Below, piece by piece: positions 49,098 through 60,537 of a stretch of 64,000 bases of DNA. The notes under the pieces were generated by a model. It was given only the letters and a program-made list of their open reading frames with translations. It searched no databases and had not been told where the DNA came from. The DNA comes from Melanocharis versteri (Eukaryota > Chordata > Aves > Passeriformes > Melanocharitidae). The translations under genes were made by a program, and so were the position numbers. The DNA is taken from positions 321,267 through 385,266 of the forward strand of contig VZTG01001876.1 of the NCBI GenBank assembly GCA_013397845.1. The letters are read 5' to 3'. Position 1 is the first letter of the stretch. Every line of letters begins with the position of its first letter.

Positions 49098-49300
49098 GAG
49101 GGACGCTTAAGTTCCATGTGTTCCCAGAGGAGCGACGGGGCTGCTGCCTGCCGGCTCTCGGCGGCTGCTGAGGGAGCTTCACGTACGTATCTCGCCGGGG
49201 TCCCCTCAGGCAGCCGGGCCCCGCTCCCGCGGGCCTGGGGGCTCCAACAGCGATGGGGGGCAGAGGAGCTGGAACCCCCTCCCGCGGCGCGCTGGCCGCT

Positions 49301-49376
49301 GGGAGCTGTAGTGCGGCGGCCGGCAGCGACCCCGCGCCCTCGCCGGCAGCGTCTCCCGGGGAGAACTACAGCTCCC
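49301..49376. promoter_or_regulatory. Divergent pair of ZNF143/THAP11-type motifs
   Basis: GGGAGCTGTAGT at 49301-49312 is the exact reverse complement of ACTACAGCTCCC at 49365-49376, with a 52-bp spacer. ACTACAnnTCCC followed by a CAGCATGC-like half is the known ZNF143 (SBS) promoter motif. The left copy, read on the minus strand, continues AGCGGC, and the right copy continues GTCGTGC. Binding is inferred, not shown. Confidence 0.7.
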
Positions 49377-49477
49377 GTCGTGCTCCGCGCGCGGGGAGAC
49401 CGGGCCCGCCCCCCCTCCTCCCCCGCTCTCACGGCCGCGCGGAGGGAGGCAGCGGCGCGTGCGCGGTGGCGNCTCGC

Positions 49478-49607
49478 CCTCCTTCCCTCCCTCCCCGCTA
49501 CCTTCCCTTTCCCTCCTTCCCTCTCTCCTCTGCTCCCTCTCTCCTTTCCTCCTCCTTCCTTTCTTTCCTTGCTTCTTTCCTTTCCTCGCTCCCCTCCGTT
49601 CCCCGCC
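49478..49607 (+). repeat. Polypyrimidine (CT-rich) tract of about 130 bp
   Basis: The + strand is almost only C and T over about 130 bases (CCTTCC, CTCC and TTTCC units) with very few purines, inside the CpG island. Such tracts can form triplex (H-DNA) structures and often mark GC-rich promoters. A single N lies just before it at 49472. Confidence 0.9.
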
Positions 49608-49996
49608 CGGGCCGGTGTCCCGCCCGTGTGCGGTACTTACGGGCCGTGCTGTCCCTCCTGCCCTTACGGGAGCAGGCGCCGGGCACCTTGTGCGCGCTGT
49701 TTCCTTAAGCATTTGCTCCCTTTGGATCATGCGGGGTTGGCTGCAGCTCAGTCTCGGATGAGAGCCGTGCTGGGCTGTGGGTTGGTTCTCTGCGAAGTCG
49801 TTTTGGGTTGTTTTTTCTTTGGGGAGGGAGAGGTGAGGGATTTTTATTCATTTACCTTCACCTAGAGGTCGCATCTTAAAACCCAGAAAATTTACCATTA
49901 ATGTAATTTTTCTGCATCTAGTGTGATTTACAGGTTCTAAGGATGCCGTGTTTCCTAGCTGATGATGTTGTTTAGAAAGTGTGTGTTACTGTTCGT

Positions 49997-50133
49997 CATA
50001 GAATCACAGGATGGTTTGGAAGGGACCTCAGAGACTACCTAGTTCCAGCCCCTCTGCCATGGGCAGGGACACCTTTCACTAGACCAGGTTGCTCAGAGCT
50101 CCATCCAGGCCGGCGTTGAACACGTCCAAGGAT
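49997..50133 (-). mobile_element. CR1 LINE 3' end (137 bp)
   Basis: A minus-strand CR1 terminus: 'CATAGAATCACAGGATGGTT' at 49997-50016, the 'GAAGGGACCTCAGAGA' block, then 'GACACCTTTCACTAGACCAG' at 50069-50088 and 'CATCCAGGCCGGCGTTGAAC' at 50102-50121. It is well preserved and so probably one of the younger CR1 copies here. Confidence 0.96.
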
Positions 50134-53100
50134 ATGTCAGTGGGTGATGTATGGGCAAATACGTCTTATTTTTAAGTGCTAACAGATGTTGAAACAAGTG
50201 ACAAAGAAAATGCCAGCAATCCACACCAAAAGTATCTGATCACAAGAATGGTGTGGTTTGGATTTTCCCTGCCCTAATGTCCCTGAGGTTAATGATAATT
50301 GTTAGTAAGAAATAATAATTTTTTTAAAAAGGCTTGGGCCTTCTTGCCAGTTGCATAAATCGGGGTGATTTGTGCAAGTCCCTTGTTCCAGCACAGGAAG
50401 ACAGCCCTAATTGTGTCCTTAAACATGTTTCTGATCTGGAAACAGCTTGAAGTGTTTACCATGAGTGCTCTGCATTGCCGTAACCCACCCTTTCAGGAGT
50501 GATGTTAAGGCTCCGTTGGATATGGCACAGGATGGTAATGGATGTACATTTATTAATGAGCTTACAGGAGAATAGCAGAGGGATCCCTTAGATCCCTTAG
50601 GTTTGGGGTTTGATGTCATTTGAGGTGTTGCGTACAGCTCATGGTGAATGGTGCTGTGCTTCAGTTAATTTCAGTGCAGTCTGTGTATAATCCATACAGT
50701 CAGTGTGACAAGCTCTTGGGGGGCACTTTTCTACGGAGAAATAAAGAGGAATTAAAAAAAGCCCTTCCAAATTGTTGTTGTAATGAGCATTTAGTACTTC
50801 TAAATGTGTGGCATTTATTAACCCCCTTGCTGTAATATTCTAGCTAACTACATCAAGAATAGAGTGTCCATTATGGTGAAGTAGGGAACATTACATTCCC
50901 TGTCCTAGGGATCTCATTTCTAGCTTGGAGAAAATAAGTTTTCTTTAGTCTTCCCACCATCTGAAATGGAACGTAGGAATAGCTGCCTTCAAATCTTAAT
51001 ACTCCACATGCAACTTTGGCATTGTTCTGTCTTAGTTAAGGTGTATTCAGGGGTGGGAAGACATTTTGTAGTTTGGATTGGTGGGGTTTTTCCCCAAAGT
51101 AAAGATTTCACTGTAAAATCCCTGGTGTGATTGTGGTTATGGGGGAGAGAAAGTTCTTTTTCTGTAGGGCAGATAATTCCATTTCCATATGTGCATGTCT
51201 ACACCGGAATATATTGTCTTGCAATTGCAATAACTGTGTTCCTGCTTCAGAGCTGCATGGCTCGATTCTGCAGGTGTCCTTAAAGCAAAGCTGACATGCA
51301 CAAACGCTGCATCTAACACTTTGGGGTTCTGATCTCCACTGTGCCCTTCAGGCACTCTTCACCAGGAAGTTTTAGCTGTATTTTCTTACAGAAAAGGTTT
51401 GCATATTTCCTGAGTAAGCACTGCTGTTTCTTACAGGCAGTTTTTAGACTAATATGGAAGATGCTGCTGTTCAGCAATAAATACCAACAAATGCTAATTT
51501 ACTTTCCTTCTGTAAAGCTTGGTGTCATGTAGCTAGCCTCAAAATGCCAAAATATAGTATGGTTTTTATCTTCAGTTCATTGTAGTATAGTGTCGCGTAA
51601 TCTACCAAGCTTGTCTCTGAACTAACGTATCTGATTATGTTGAATCAGTGGATGATTCACTACCCTTACAACTTGTCATGGTTTGCTATGTGCCATCCTT
51701 CATCAGCTCCTTCTGCTGTTCCCCAGAGCCTCATGGATCATAGTTTTCCAATTGTTGCTCAAAAAAAATATTAAAAGTATATCAAATGGGTCCACAGTTG
51801 GGCTGGAACTACGTTATGGAATAGGAAGTTTTACTTAGGCTGCATCCCCAGACGCGGTGATGTTGAGGGGTGACTGCTGTCCAAATAAGGTTTACATCTT
51901 CTGCTTGCCGTGGCCAAAACCAGAAGGGTAAGGATGCAGGTTGAGTTTAGAAAAAGGAAGGGTATGACTCCTTTCCTGTCCATACTTACCCTTCTCATCC
52001 CAACCATCCCTCACCTTTTGGGCTTGACGTCAGGGAATACAAACTTGGTTGAAGGTGTGGAGGTACAGTAGAGTGAAACAGACTTTGATGGTGGCAGCAA
52101 CAGCAAGTCTGCAAAGCTGAATAGCACAGAGATCCAGTGCTCCCTGCTTCCAGTTTTTCTTCAGCCTGCAGTAAAAACTGGGGAGTGACTGCTTGCTTGG
52201 GGCAGCTGCTGGGAAGTGGAGGATGTGTATGGTATTACCCAAGTAAGGACTGGTGATCCAGTAAGTTGGCTCAGGCAACACTTGGCTTAAGTATATCCAA
52301 GGAGTTTCTAGTTTATTCTGTCCTGTTACTAGGAGATAATGTACTAGGAAAAAATTTATTTAGGTTTCATCAGTAAAATGCTGTGACAATTTTGAGCTAG
52401 TAGGTAAGAATTTGTGAAAAAGATAAATACGAAGTACAGTGACTTCAGTGGATAATAAGATGAAAACAACACTTAGTACCTGAACAAAGTACATCTGACC
52501 AAAAATATTTAGAATGTATAACTGGGTCCTTAGTGTTGTTTATTATTAGTTATGCATTAAGAAAGCACAGAAAGCATCTCTTTTTCTTATCTAATGATGA
52601 ATTCCACATATACATCAGAGACTGAGATCTGCAAATTCAAAACCATGTGATCACAGTGTTTAGAGCAATCAGTTCACTACCTGCAAGCAGTATTTCCTTT
52701 GATAATTAATTAGGTGTGTTTAAAAAGAGAACATGATTAGGTATTTTTTCCTTGTCTAGTTCCTGTGATACTAAATAAACAAAAGTACAGATAATGAAGA
52801 TGTCCCAGTTTCTTCCAGAAGCAGCTTGGTGTAGGATCCTGACTGAAAAATAGCAACTAATTATTTACTAAACACATAATTTTATGATAATAAAGAAAAA
52901 GTGCTTGCCAGATGCTAAAACAGTAATAATGTAAACCTGAGTACATGTAGTGAATTGTTAATGTGTGTTAATAGTAATGTGATATTTAGCCCAGTTTAAA
53001 AAATATTCATAGAGAAAATGTTATGTTTTAAATAAGCAAATTTAGCATTGTTTTCTACAGAAATATGAAATAGTGCAGAATAAAATAATGCAGTTATTCT

Positions 53101-56100
53101 AATATAATAAGAAGAATTGAAGAATGTGGTGTAAGTCACTTCATCAATGCTGGTGTGCCCTTAATCGTTAATAGCTTGCCATCTGTCCATTTCTTGTAAG
53201 TGCTAGGAAGCTAGGCAGAAATACAGACCTTAAGCAATCAATGCCAAGAGAAAATTTCTTTGAAAGAAGGATTGTGGTCCTTGGTGTTACTCATTAATTT
53301 ATGGTGTGACCTTGTAGATGATCCCTGCCTTGCTTCCATCCAGGCTGCTGTCTTCCCTGGAGGAAGCAGGGAATGGTTAATGATTCTTGCCAGCTACAGC
53401 CCCACGGGAGCACAGCGCTGGGGAAGACCCTGTGTGAAGGTGCAGGGATGCACTGTTTTGGCTGTGGGGGCTGCCCTTTTTCATAGGAATGGGTCCACCC
53501 TTCAGTGCAGTGGAAGGGTCAGCTTCCCAAACAGTAGGAGCAGATTCCTCATATCCACTCTGCCGTCTTTATTCTCCTTCTCACACGCAAGGAACAGAGC
53601 TTTTTTAGACTGGCTATTCTGGTCTCTGGAGGCACACGGGGAAGGCAAGGGATGAGTGATGGCTGTCTGAATGAGGTGGGAATCGCCAGATGGTTGCTGG
53701 AGAGGAAGAAAGAGGAGCAAGTGCTGGGTGGTAAGGTTTGATATTCCAAATCAGAACGCAAGTTTGGACCAAACGGAATATTATTTTAAGGAAAGTAAAT
53801 TTAGTTTCGTGTTGGTTGTTTCATACATTTCTTAGCAGTGACTAACTCTTGAGTCAATTCCTATAGTTATGTATAGATCAAATGTATTTTTGTTACATTT
53901 TTGTCCTCTCTAGTGTGAAAATTTCATGGGTTTCTGTTATCTAGGTGAATGCAGCTCATGAAGTTTGTTTCCTGTTTTACAGTTCAGTAGGATCTCTGGG
54001 CTTTTTCTGTTACTAGAGGACAAGACATCTGGCAGAAAGGAGCTCTTGGAACTGATCACAGAACTCTACTACCAGAGCTCAAAGAATAGTTTTTGAAAAC
54101 GCAATATATGATGATAATTCTTTTAACTTGACACTAGTGGAAAAAGGGATATCACAGTGAAAAAAATTGCAGCTTCTCTTTCTCACAAAAAAATAAGTAA
54201 GAATTCTTCAAGGATATTACTTCTCTTTAAAATCATACCTAACTTTGTAAAATAGGAGTTACACCTATGAGTTTGAAGCTATAATTTAATGTTTATCCTG
54301 TATGACTTTAGTGAAATTTAACATTCAACTTACCCTGGTGGTGAAGCTTGTTGCTACTTTAACATTTCTAGCCTGCCCAGTTGTGTTTTGTAAATACAAG
54401 GATCAGCAGTCAGGTGCAGAATTTTTCTGGATGTTGCCATGAAAATAAATTTTCAGTGAGTTTTTTTAGCATGAATTAAATTGAGTGCTAAATGTAAATT
54501 CTAGTACTAACATGCCAGCAATGAAACTCTCCAATTTCATGGTAGTAGTAGTGGTTTTATACTATGAATACTATGGAAGTTCATAATTCTCAGTTATTGT
54601 TTTCTTTTGTCCAATATATTGCTTTCACATACTTAATATTGAGTGTATTAATGCAGTGTATAATTACTGATAAAAGGTAATTAAGTTGACAGATATTTTA
54701 CTGTATTTGTACTACTCCAGTAGATTTTAATACTGTGAACCAAATGCTATGTATAAAAGTGCAACGCTGATCTGTACAAAACCCAGAATACCTTTTTTTT
54801 TTTAATTGGATTCAGAGAAAAGTGTCATTTCCTCTTCTAATTTTCAATTGTGGTGGCTTCAAAGGAGATAGCATTCTTTTAAGATAGCCTAAAGAGCTTT
54901 TTATATTTTATGGGATATTTTTAATTGATTGAATGGACTAAAAATGTAAGAGCTTGGGGGGAAAAAATACCAAGTGATTGAACAGATTTACCCAGAAACA
55001 TCTTGGATTATTTCAGTCTAGTGGTTTTAACTCTTCTTGTTCTTTAGATGTTTTAATCTTTACAAATTCTGTACGTTTTCTTCGCGCTAGCCACTTCCTA
55101 ATTTTAGATGCAGAGATCTTTCACAGGTCATGCTTCTGAAGTTTTTGTCCTGAAATTTCGGGTTGCAGTTCTCCAAAATTCATACAATGTGTACCACCGG
55201 TGAGCAGATGCGTTTTAAGCAGTCGGGTTTTGAAACGTTTTTGGAGGAAACAAATTTCAACTTTCAAGCTGAAAGAGGAAGTGATGAACATGTGGAGTTC
55301 TTTGCTGTCTGGATAGTTCAGTAAATTAGTGTGACTGATGTACTAGGATGTATATTTAAATGCATGTTCCTTCACAAAGACAAGTAAGAACTAATTTTCT
55401 GGCAATGGCTTTCATAAATCTATCTTTGAATATGCCAGAACTTACATACACCACCAAAAAGCAATGCAGAAGGCACATCAGTTTTACCTGCATCACTCCT
55501 TTTGTGTGCTGCAATTTTATTATATTTTATTTGGTCTATGATCAAATTTGTTTGCAGTTTTCTGTGGGCTTCTTTTGGTTGCTTGTTCTTTATAAATCCT
55601 TCAGGAAGTAAGTTTTTAATGTTTTATCAGTCAAACTTCGAAGACATCTAAAAGATACTCAGACATGTCAAAGAAGTTTGCAGTTCGTTGTATATCATTA
55701 GAACAGTCAGTTGTAGGTGGATATTTTGACAGGGTAATTACATTTGGTGGGTTTTAGTACTTATGTGCAAGGATTTCACCACTCTTAAAATTGCCTTACA
55801 CCAGTGGAGGCATTTTATCTTCTTTTGAGGGGGGGATAAGACAAAGGCCATCTTTGGTCTTGTGCATACTGGGGCTTCCATTAAACTATCTACTCTAATT
55901 TTAATTAAAGCAGCATGACTTATGTTTAGACAAGGCAACACTACAGATTTGGGAATGGCAGTCAGAACTTGTTTGGTCCTGTGCTATCTAATACCAAACT
56001 TTTCCTCCATCTGTGAAGCATACACATTTTTAATGTTGTATTTGTGTTATTCAGTTAATTTTTATTATATTTGGCAAGTAAGTTCAAAACATCAATCACT

Positions 56101-57218
56101 GTATTTCTTAAGGTATGGGGGTTTTTTGTGATATTTTCAAGACATAAGATTGCTGAAAATTGCTGCAGTAGATGCTGCAGAGTGAGCTGAATGAAGCCTG
56201 TTTTAGAAAATATATGTGAATTAATTTTAAATTCTAAGGATGTTTATACATTTTTCTGGAAGGCTGGTGTTTCATGTAAGCTTTCTTCTAAGGCTGTTTG
56301 ACTAGGTAAATTGGCATAGAAGTCAAGGCAAATACTGTGAATTTGTGGGTCCTGCTGCTGTTCCAGTAATTGGCATTTTAATGGATGACAGATTCCTGCT
56401 TTCTCTGCAGAGACCAACAGCTGCCCCATGGTGGGTGGTGCCGCACCTTGCCTTGCATATATTTGTGAATGTTTTCTGTGTTCGCATGCGTGACATTTTG
56501 CAACATCTCAGCCCTGGAGGTGGTGATGTTAATCATAATTAATAATCTGCTGAGCTTGTAAATATTTAAATTGACTTTCCCCTTGGGTATTGAGTGAATC
56601 TGGGGCAGACACGGAAAACAGAACTTGTTAATCCCATCTCTACATATGGTACTGAAAAAAATAACTAAAAATTCAGAAATTTGCTGAAAGGCTAAATCCT
56701 TCGTGAGGTGTTGATGAAGGGTTGTTACTGGCATTAATGGGAGTATGTCTGGGGAGAGGAGACGGTATAGCCCTACTCTTGTATGGAAACTTAACATACC
56801 ATGCTAAAAATAAAAATTTTCTTTACCATGTAGCATGAGTTTGAAAGACATTGACATCTATTCCCGCAGGTTCCTGCTGTAGACATAACATGGATCAGCA
56901 AAACAATTATTTTGTTGGCATGTCTCAAAACAGATCTCAAAATGAAACAAGCTACATCAGAAAAAAACTTTCGGTGGGTAGAACTGCATCTACAATAAGG
57001 CTGTGCTAAAAACTGCTGTGCTGGGAGCACAGAAATGTTACACATCAATCCATTATTGTTAAGTTGGGAAAACGTTTGCGTGCAACCCAGTCTGTGCTTG
57101 ATTTTACTCAAATTGGGCTTAATAAAGCAACCAGTGAAGGCTGGTTTCCAGGTCAGTAGTCATTGTTGTTAGCTTGATAATAGACTGGACTCTTAAGCCA
57201 AAAGCAAAGGTGATGCAG

Positions 57219-57300
57219 ATAGACATAGTTATCAAATAATCACTAAGAATAGTCAGCTGATAGACATAGTTATTAAATAATCACAAAAAATAATCAGAGA
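57219..57300 (+). repeat. Tandem duplication, 2 x 41 bp
   Basis: Unit 57219-57259 and unit 57260-57300 both begin ATAGACATAGTTAT and share the TAAATAATCAC-like centre, with a few substitutions near the end of each unit. It is a recent local duplication in AT-rich DNA, with no coding effect. Confidence 0.9.
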
Positions 57301-60300
57301 AGCTGTTATATAAACAGTGTTTCTGGATCAAAGTCTATTTTTACTTTTCCATTCTGCTGTTATGGTAGAATGGGTTTTATCTCAACTGCCATAGTTCCGT
57401 TTAATATTCACTAGAAGTTGAATATGTTTTGCCAGTGTTACACTGGAACATGCAGGGTTTTAAACGTGAAAAGAATCATACATGGAAATTGATCATCTGT
57501 GTCGTGTATCATACCATGATACCATGGAAAAGATCCAAGCAAAGCTGTTCTTTGCTTCCTCTTATGCTACAGAGTTGTCAGTTCAAGTGACATGCTGTAA
57601 CTGATAGCTCTTTTCATCTATGTTCAATACATGGTGGCAAAAATTCAATATAAAGCATAAGAAAGTTAATTTTCACAGTTCAAACTCTAAAGGTTTGTGT
57701 GCCATTTACATACTTCCAGAAATTGCTTCTTTCTGGGCATGATAAGGCCTTAGAATTGAATATTCTTTGCCTTTGGTAAGGTAAACCAGACTGTTTGTAC
57801 CGACCTCCCAGTTAAAGGATTATGAAGCGGCTCCTGCAAAGTTAATGCTGTTTGAAAATTCTATGAATAAAATAATGATCACAATTCACCCAATTCAGTG
57901 AAGAAGCATGGTGCTTCTAATTGATTTTTGTCTATATCCAGTCTGAAAGATGATATCTCAGTACTGGATGAAAAAGCGACACTGTCTGGACTCAGCGTGC
58001 AGTTCCCCGTGCAGCACCCGTGCTCTGCTGTTCCCCCTAGGTGTTAAGCAGGTTTATGCAGTTGCCAGAGTGTGGCAAGGCTCTGTCCCTGTGGAACTCT
58101 GTGTGCTTGGGGGTGGCAGCAGGTGGCTCTCAAGAGGCCAACCAGCAGACACCAGTTCAGTGATGTTTGTAGAGGGGCACACAGCGGTCCTGGTTTCGTT
58201 GTGATTGGCACGGGTGCAAAAGATGATGGTGATGCAGCAGCAGTGGCGCCTGCCTGCACATGTCGGCTGAGTGAGTTCCCAAGAGCTCCACAGAGCCTGA
58301 ACTCTACCTGCTGGCAGGAGCCTCACAATGCCTTATGGCATCTCCACCGCTGCTGTTGAATTTTCCAGGTGAATTGCTGCTGTTACAGAAAGGCCAGTGC
58401 ATTATATTGCACATTTCTGGTGTGTGGGCATGTCCCAGATTTGTTGACACTGTTAAATCCAAAGCAAAGAGTGTTTGGTAATTGCTGTTTACCCTTGTCA
58501 TTTCTAGTGTTTTAGCATGTGTTAGCTAAGACACTCTTAAACCCCCCCCCACAAACCCCAAAATTAGAGTTTTTATAAGCTTAATTGTTTTTACTGGGTG
58601 TTGGAACTGAGTGTGCAGAGCTCTGGCCTCTCTGGAAAACTACATTCTGTTCTCTGTTGTTTGATCTGTCACAGGTAGTCTGCAGATGCTCTTGAAAGAA
58701 CAGCAGAAATGCTTAAAACTCCTGTAAAATATTTTAAGCCGAATCAATTGGTTTTTCTTCTGCTTCATTTTGCATTTTTTTACTCTGAATGGCACTTGCT
58801 TTTTTAACAGCATTTGTAGTACATTCAGCTCATCCAGTCTTGGGTTTAGGATGTTGGATTTTTTTCCCTGACTCCACTAAATTGACAGCTGTTCTCAAGC
58901 TGGCTGCATTCAGGTACTGGAGTGTGACTGAACAATGCTGTTATTTAAATCTCTGATCAGGAGAATTTGTCATTAAATAGATCCAGCCTAGGAACTGATT
59001 AAAGTATAAGAATTAGTATTAGTTTGCTAAATTATAATTGCTGTACAACTTGCTGCAGACCTTTGGTGACTAGGGATTAGACAGTTATTTGAAGGACTTG
59101 TCAGAAAATGTGAATTGGAAAAAAACTTGTGTACAGTCCCGAGGGCAAGCAAAACTGGTGGTGATACTATATTTATAGTGATTGTTAAGAAAGTAAACTG
59201 CACACCTTTTGTTGTATTTGCCTGCCTTCCTCTGTTAAGTGGTAAAAGTAAAACTTTCTGTTCTGTTTTACAAGCATTAGCACTGGTACAAGTGGGAATT
59301 TGGAGAGGTGGACAAGAGAGAAGGGGCAGGGTTCTCACACCAGGAATAATTCTAAGGCCAATCGAACCCATAGTGGGTATTATATATGTTGCACGATGTG
59401 GTGGTTTTCAGAAGTATAGGAGGGTTCAATATCTTAGCAAGAGAGTTGTAGTATTCAATTCAACTCTCAGTAATTCAGCTCTTACCAGAAGCTACCATAT
59501 TTTAATTTGGACTGAAAAGTTTTGTTTCAGGGGCTAGTACTTAAAGTTTTTTTTTAAAAAAAGCACAAACCAAATTCTTCAAACTGTTTCTGAGAATTCA
59601 ACTAGCAAGAAAATATCTCTTTTCTGTAATAATGAATATTTTGTTAATCAGGCAAACCTTTTCAGTGCTACTTGTAATTTAGAGGGGAAACCTAAATTTC
59701 GCTGGAGAAGACCTCCCAGATTGCCTTGCTTATGTGTGGCCCATAATTTGCAAAAGTTTTAATGAGAACTGAGTGTGGGAGAAATAGAACGTGGTGGGGG
59801 AAACCTGGGAAACAGTGAGCAGCCAAGAGGTGAGGCTAGATGAGACACTGGGTGTGGAGAACAGGAATGGTGAAACTGGAGTTGCACAGGTCTAGGTTGT
59901 GAACACCTGCTTGAGGAAAAGATTGTGAGATAGAGGAGGTACAGTCCTGATGGTGGAGGAACTGGACTGCGGGAAAGGAGATGAGGAAGCAAATGGAGAG
60001 AGCCTGGGGAAGAGTGGCTAAACCATGGAATGGGAAACTAATGTACTGGGCTTGAGTACCATTACTGGAGGTATTGGATTACTTTGTGCTGACAAGACCA
60101 TGGGAACCAAGAGCAAGATTTACTGGGAGTAAAAGTGGAGAATCCTGAACAGTGGAGTAGCACACTGCCAAGAACTTTGGAGAATGAGAAGTTATTCTCA
60201 GGGTGGGCAGTAGCAGTTGGAATGCAGGTGGCTGATCAGCCAAGGTAGTCCTGCAGAAGTCTGGTCTGGGTACAGTGCCCATCTGCCTCGTGGTGCAGAG

Positions 60301-60507
60301 TCCAGGCCTTCTGCTTGTTACTTGAGAACTTTGCCATGCAAAGCAATTAAACAGCTTGTTAGCTGGACAGTTATTTGCAAGAATGCCTCATATATTTGGT
60401 CGTGATCATAATGTAGTGTGCTGCTTTGAAGCTGCTTCCATGGCAGTTGATTCAGCTGGGGAAAGACGTGGCAGGGCTTGCTGCAGTATCCCTGAAGGAT
60501 GGGAATG

Positions 60508-60537
60508 AGCCACATGTGGGGGGAGCCACATGTGGGG
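60508..60537 (+). repeat. Tandem palindromic E-boxes
   Basis: The 14-mer AGCCACATGTGGGG occurs at 60508-60521 and again at 60524-60537 (period 16). Each copy contains the 10-bp palindrome CCACATGTGG (60510-60519 and 60526-60535), which includes the CACATGTG core recognised by bHLH-ZIP factors such as the MITF/TFE or USF families. Function is unproven. Confidence 0.8.

Larger units (their letters stand above)
49098..49790. promoter_or_regulatory. RALBP1: CpG island, likely RALBP1 promoter
   Basis: GC- and CpG-dense DNA follows the CR1 copy directly. It contains two ZNF143-type motifs in opposite directions (49301-49312 and 49365-49376, exact inverted repeat), an NRF1-like GCGCGTGCGC (49455-49464), GC-rich words and a long pyrimidine tract. 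In other amniotes RALBP1 follows TWSG1 on the same strand and begins with a non-coding exon, so this is the best promoter candidate. A possible + strand donor is AG/GTGAGG at 49832/49833. A strong minus-strand donor (GTAAGT) lies at 49640-49635. No RALBP1 coding sequence is present, so the assignment rests on gene order. Confidence 0.6.

Noticed and set aside
49116..49865. 249-codon + strand open frame in the second CpG island
   Set aside because: Composition artefact of GC- and CT-rich DNA. It does not match RALBP1 or any protein I know, and it contains an N.
58222..58272. GATGATG ... CTGA words near 58.2 kb as a snoRNA
   Set aside because: Spacing of about 50 bases and no flanking stem. 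The words are common by chance.
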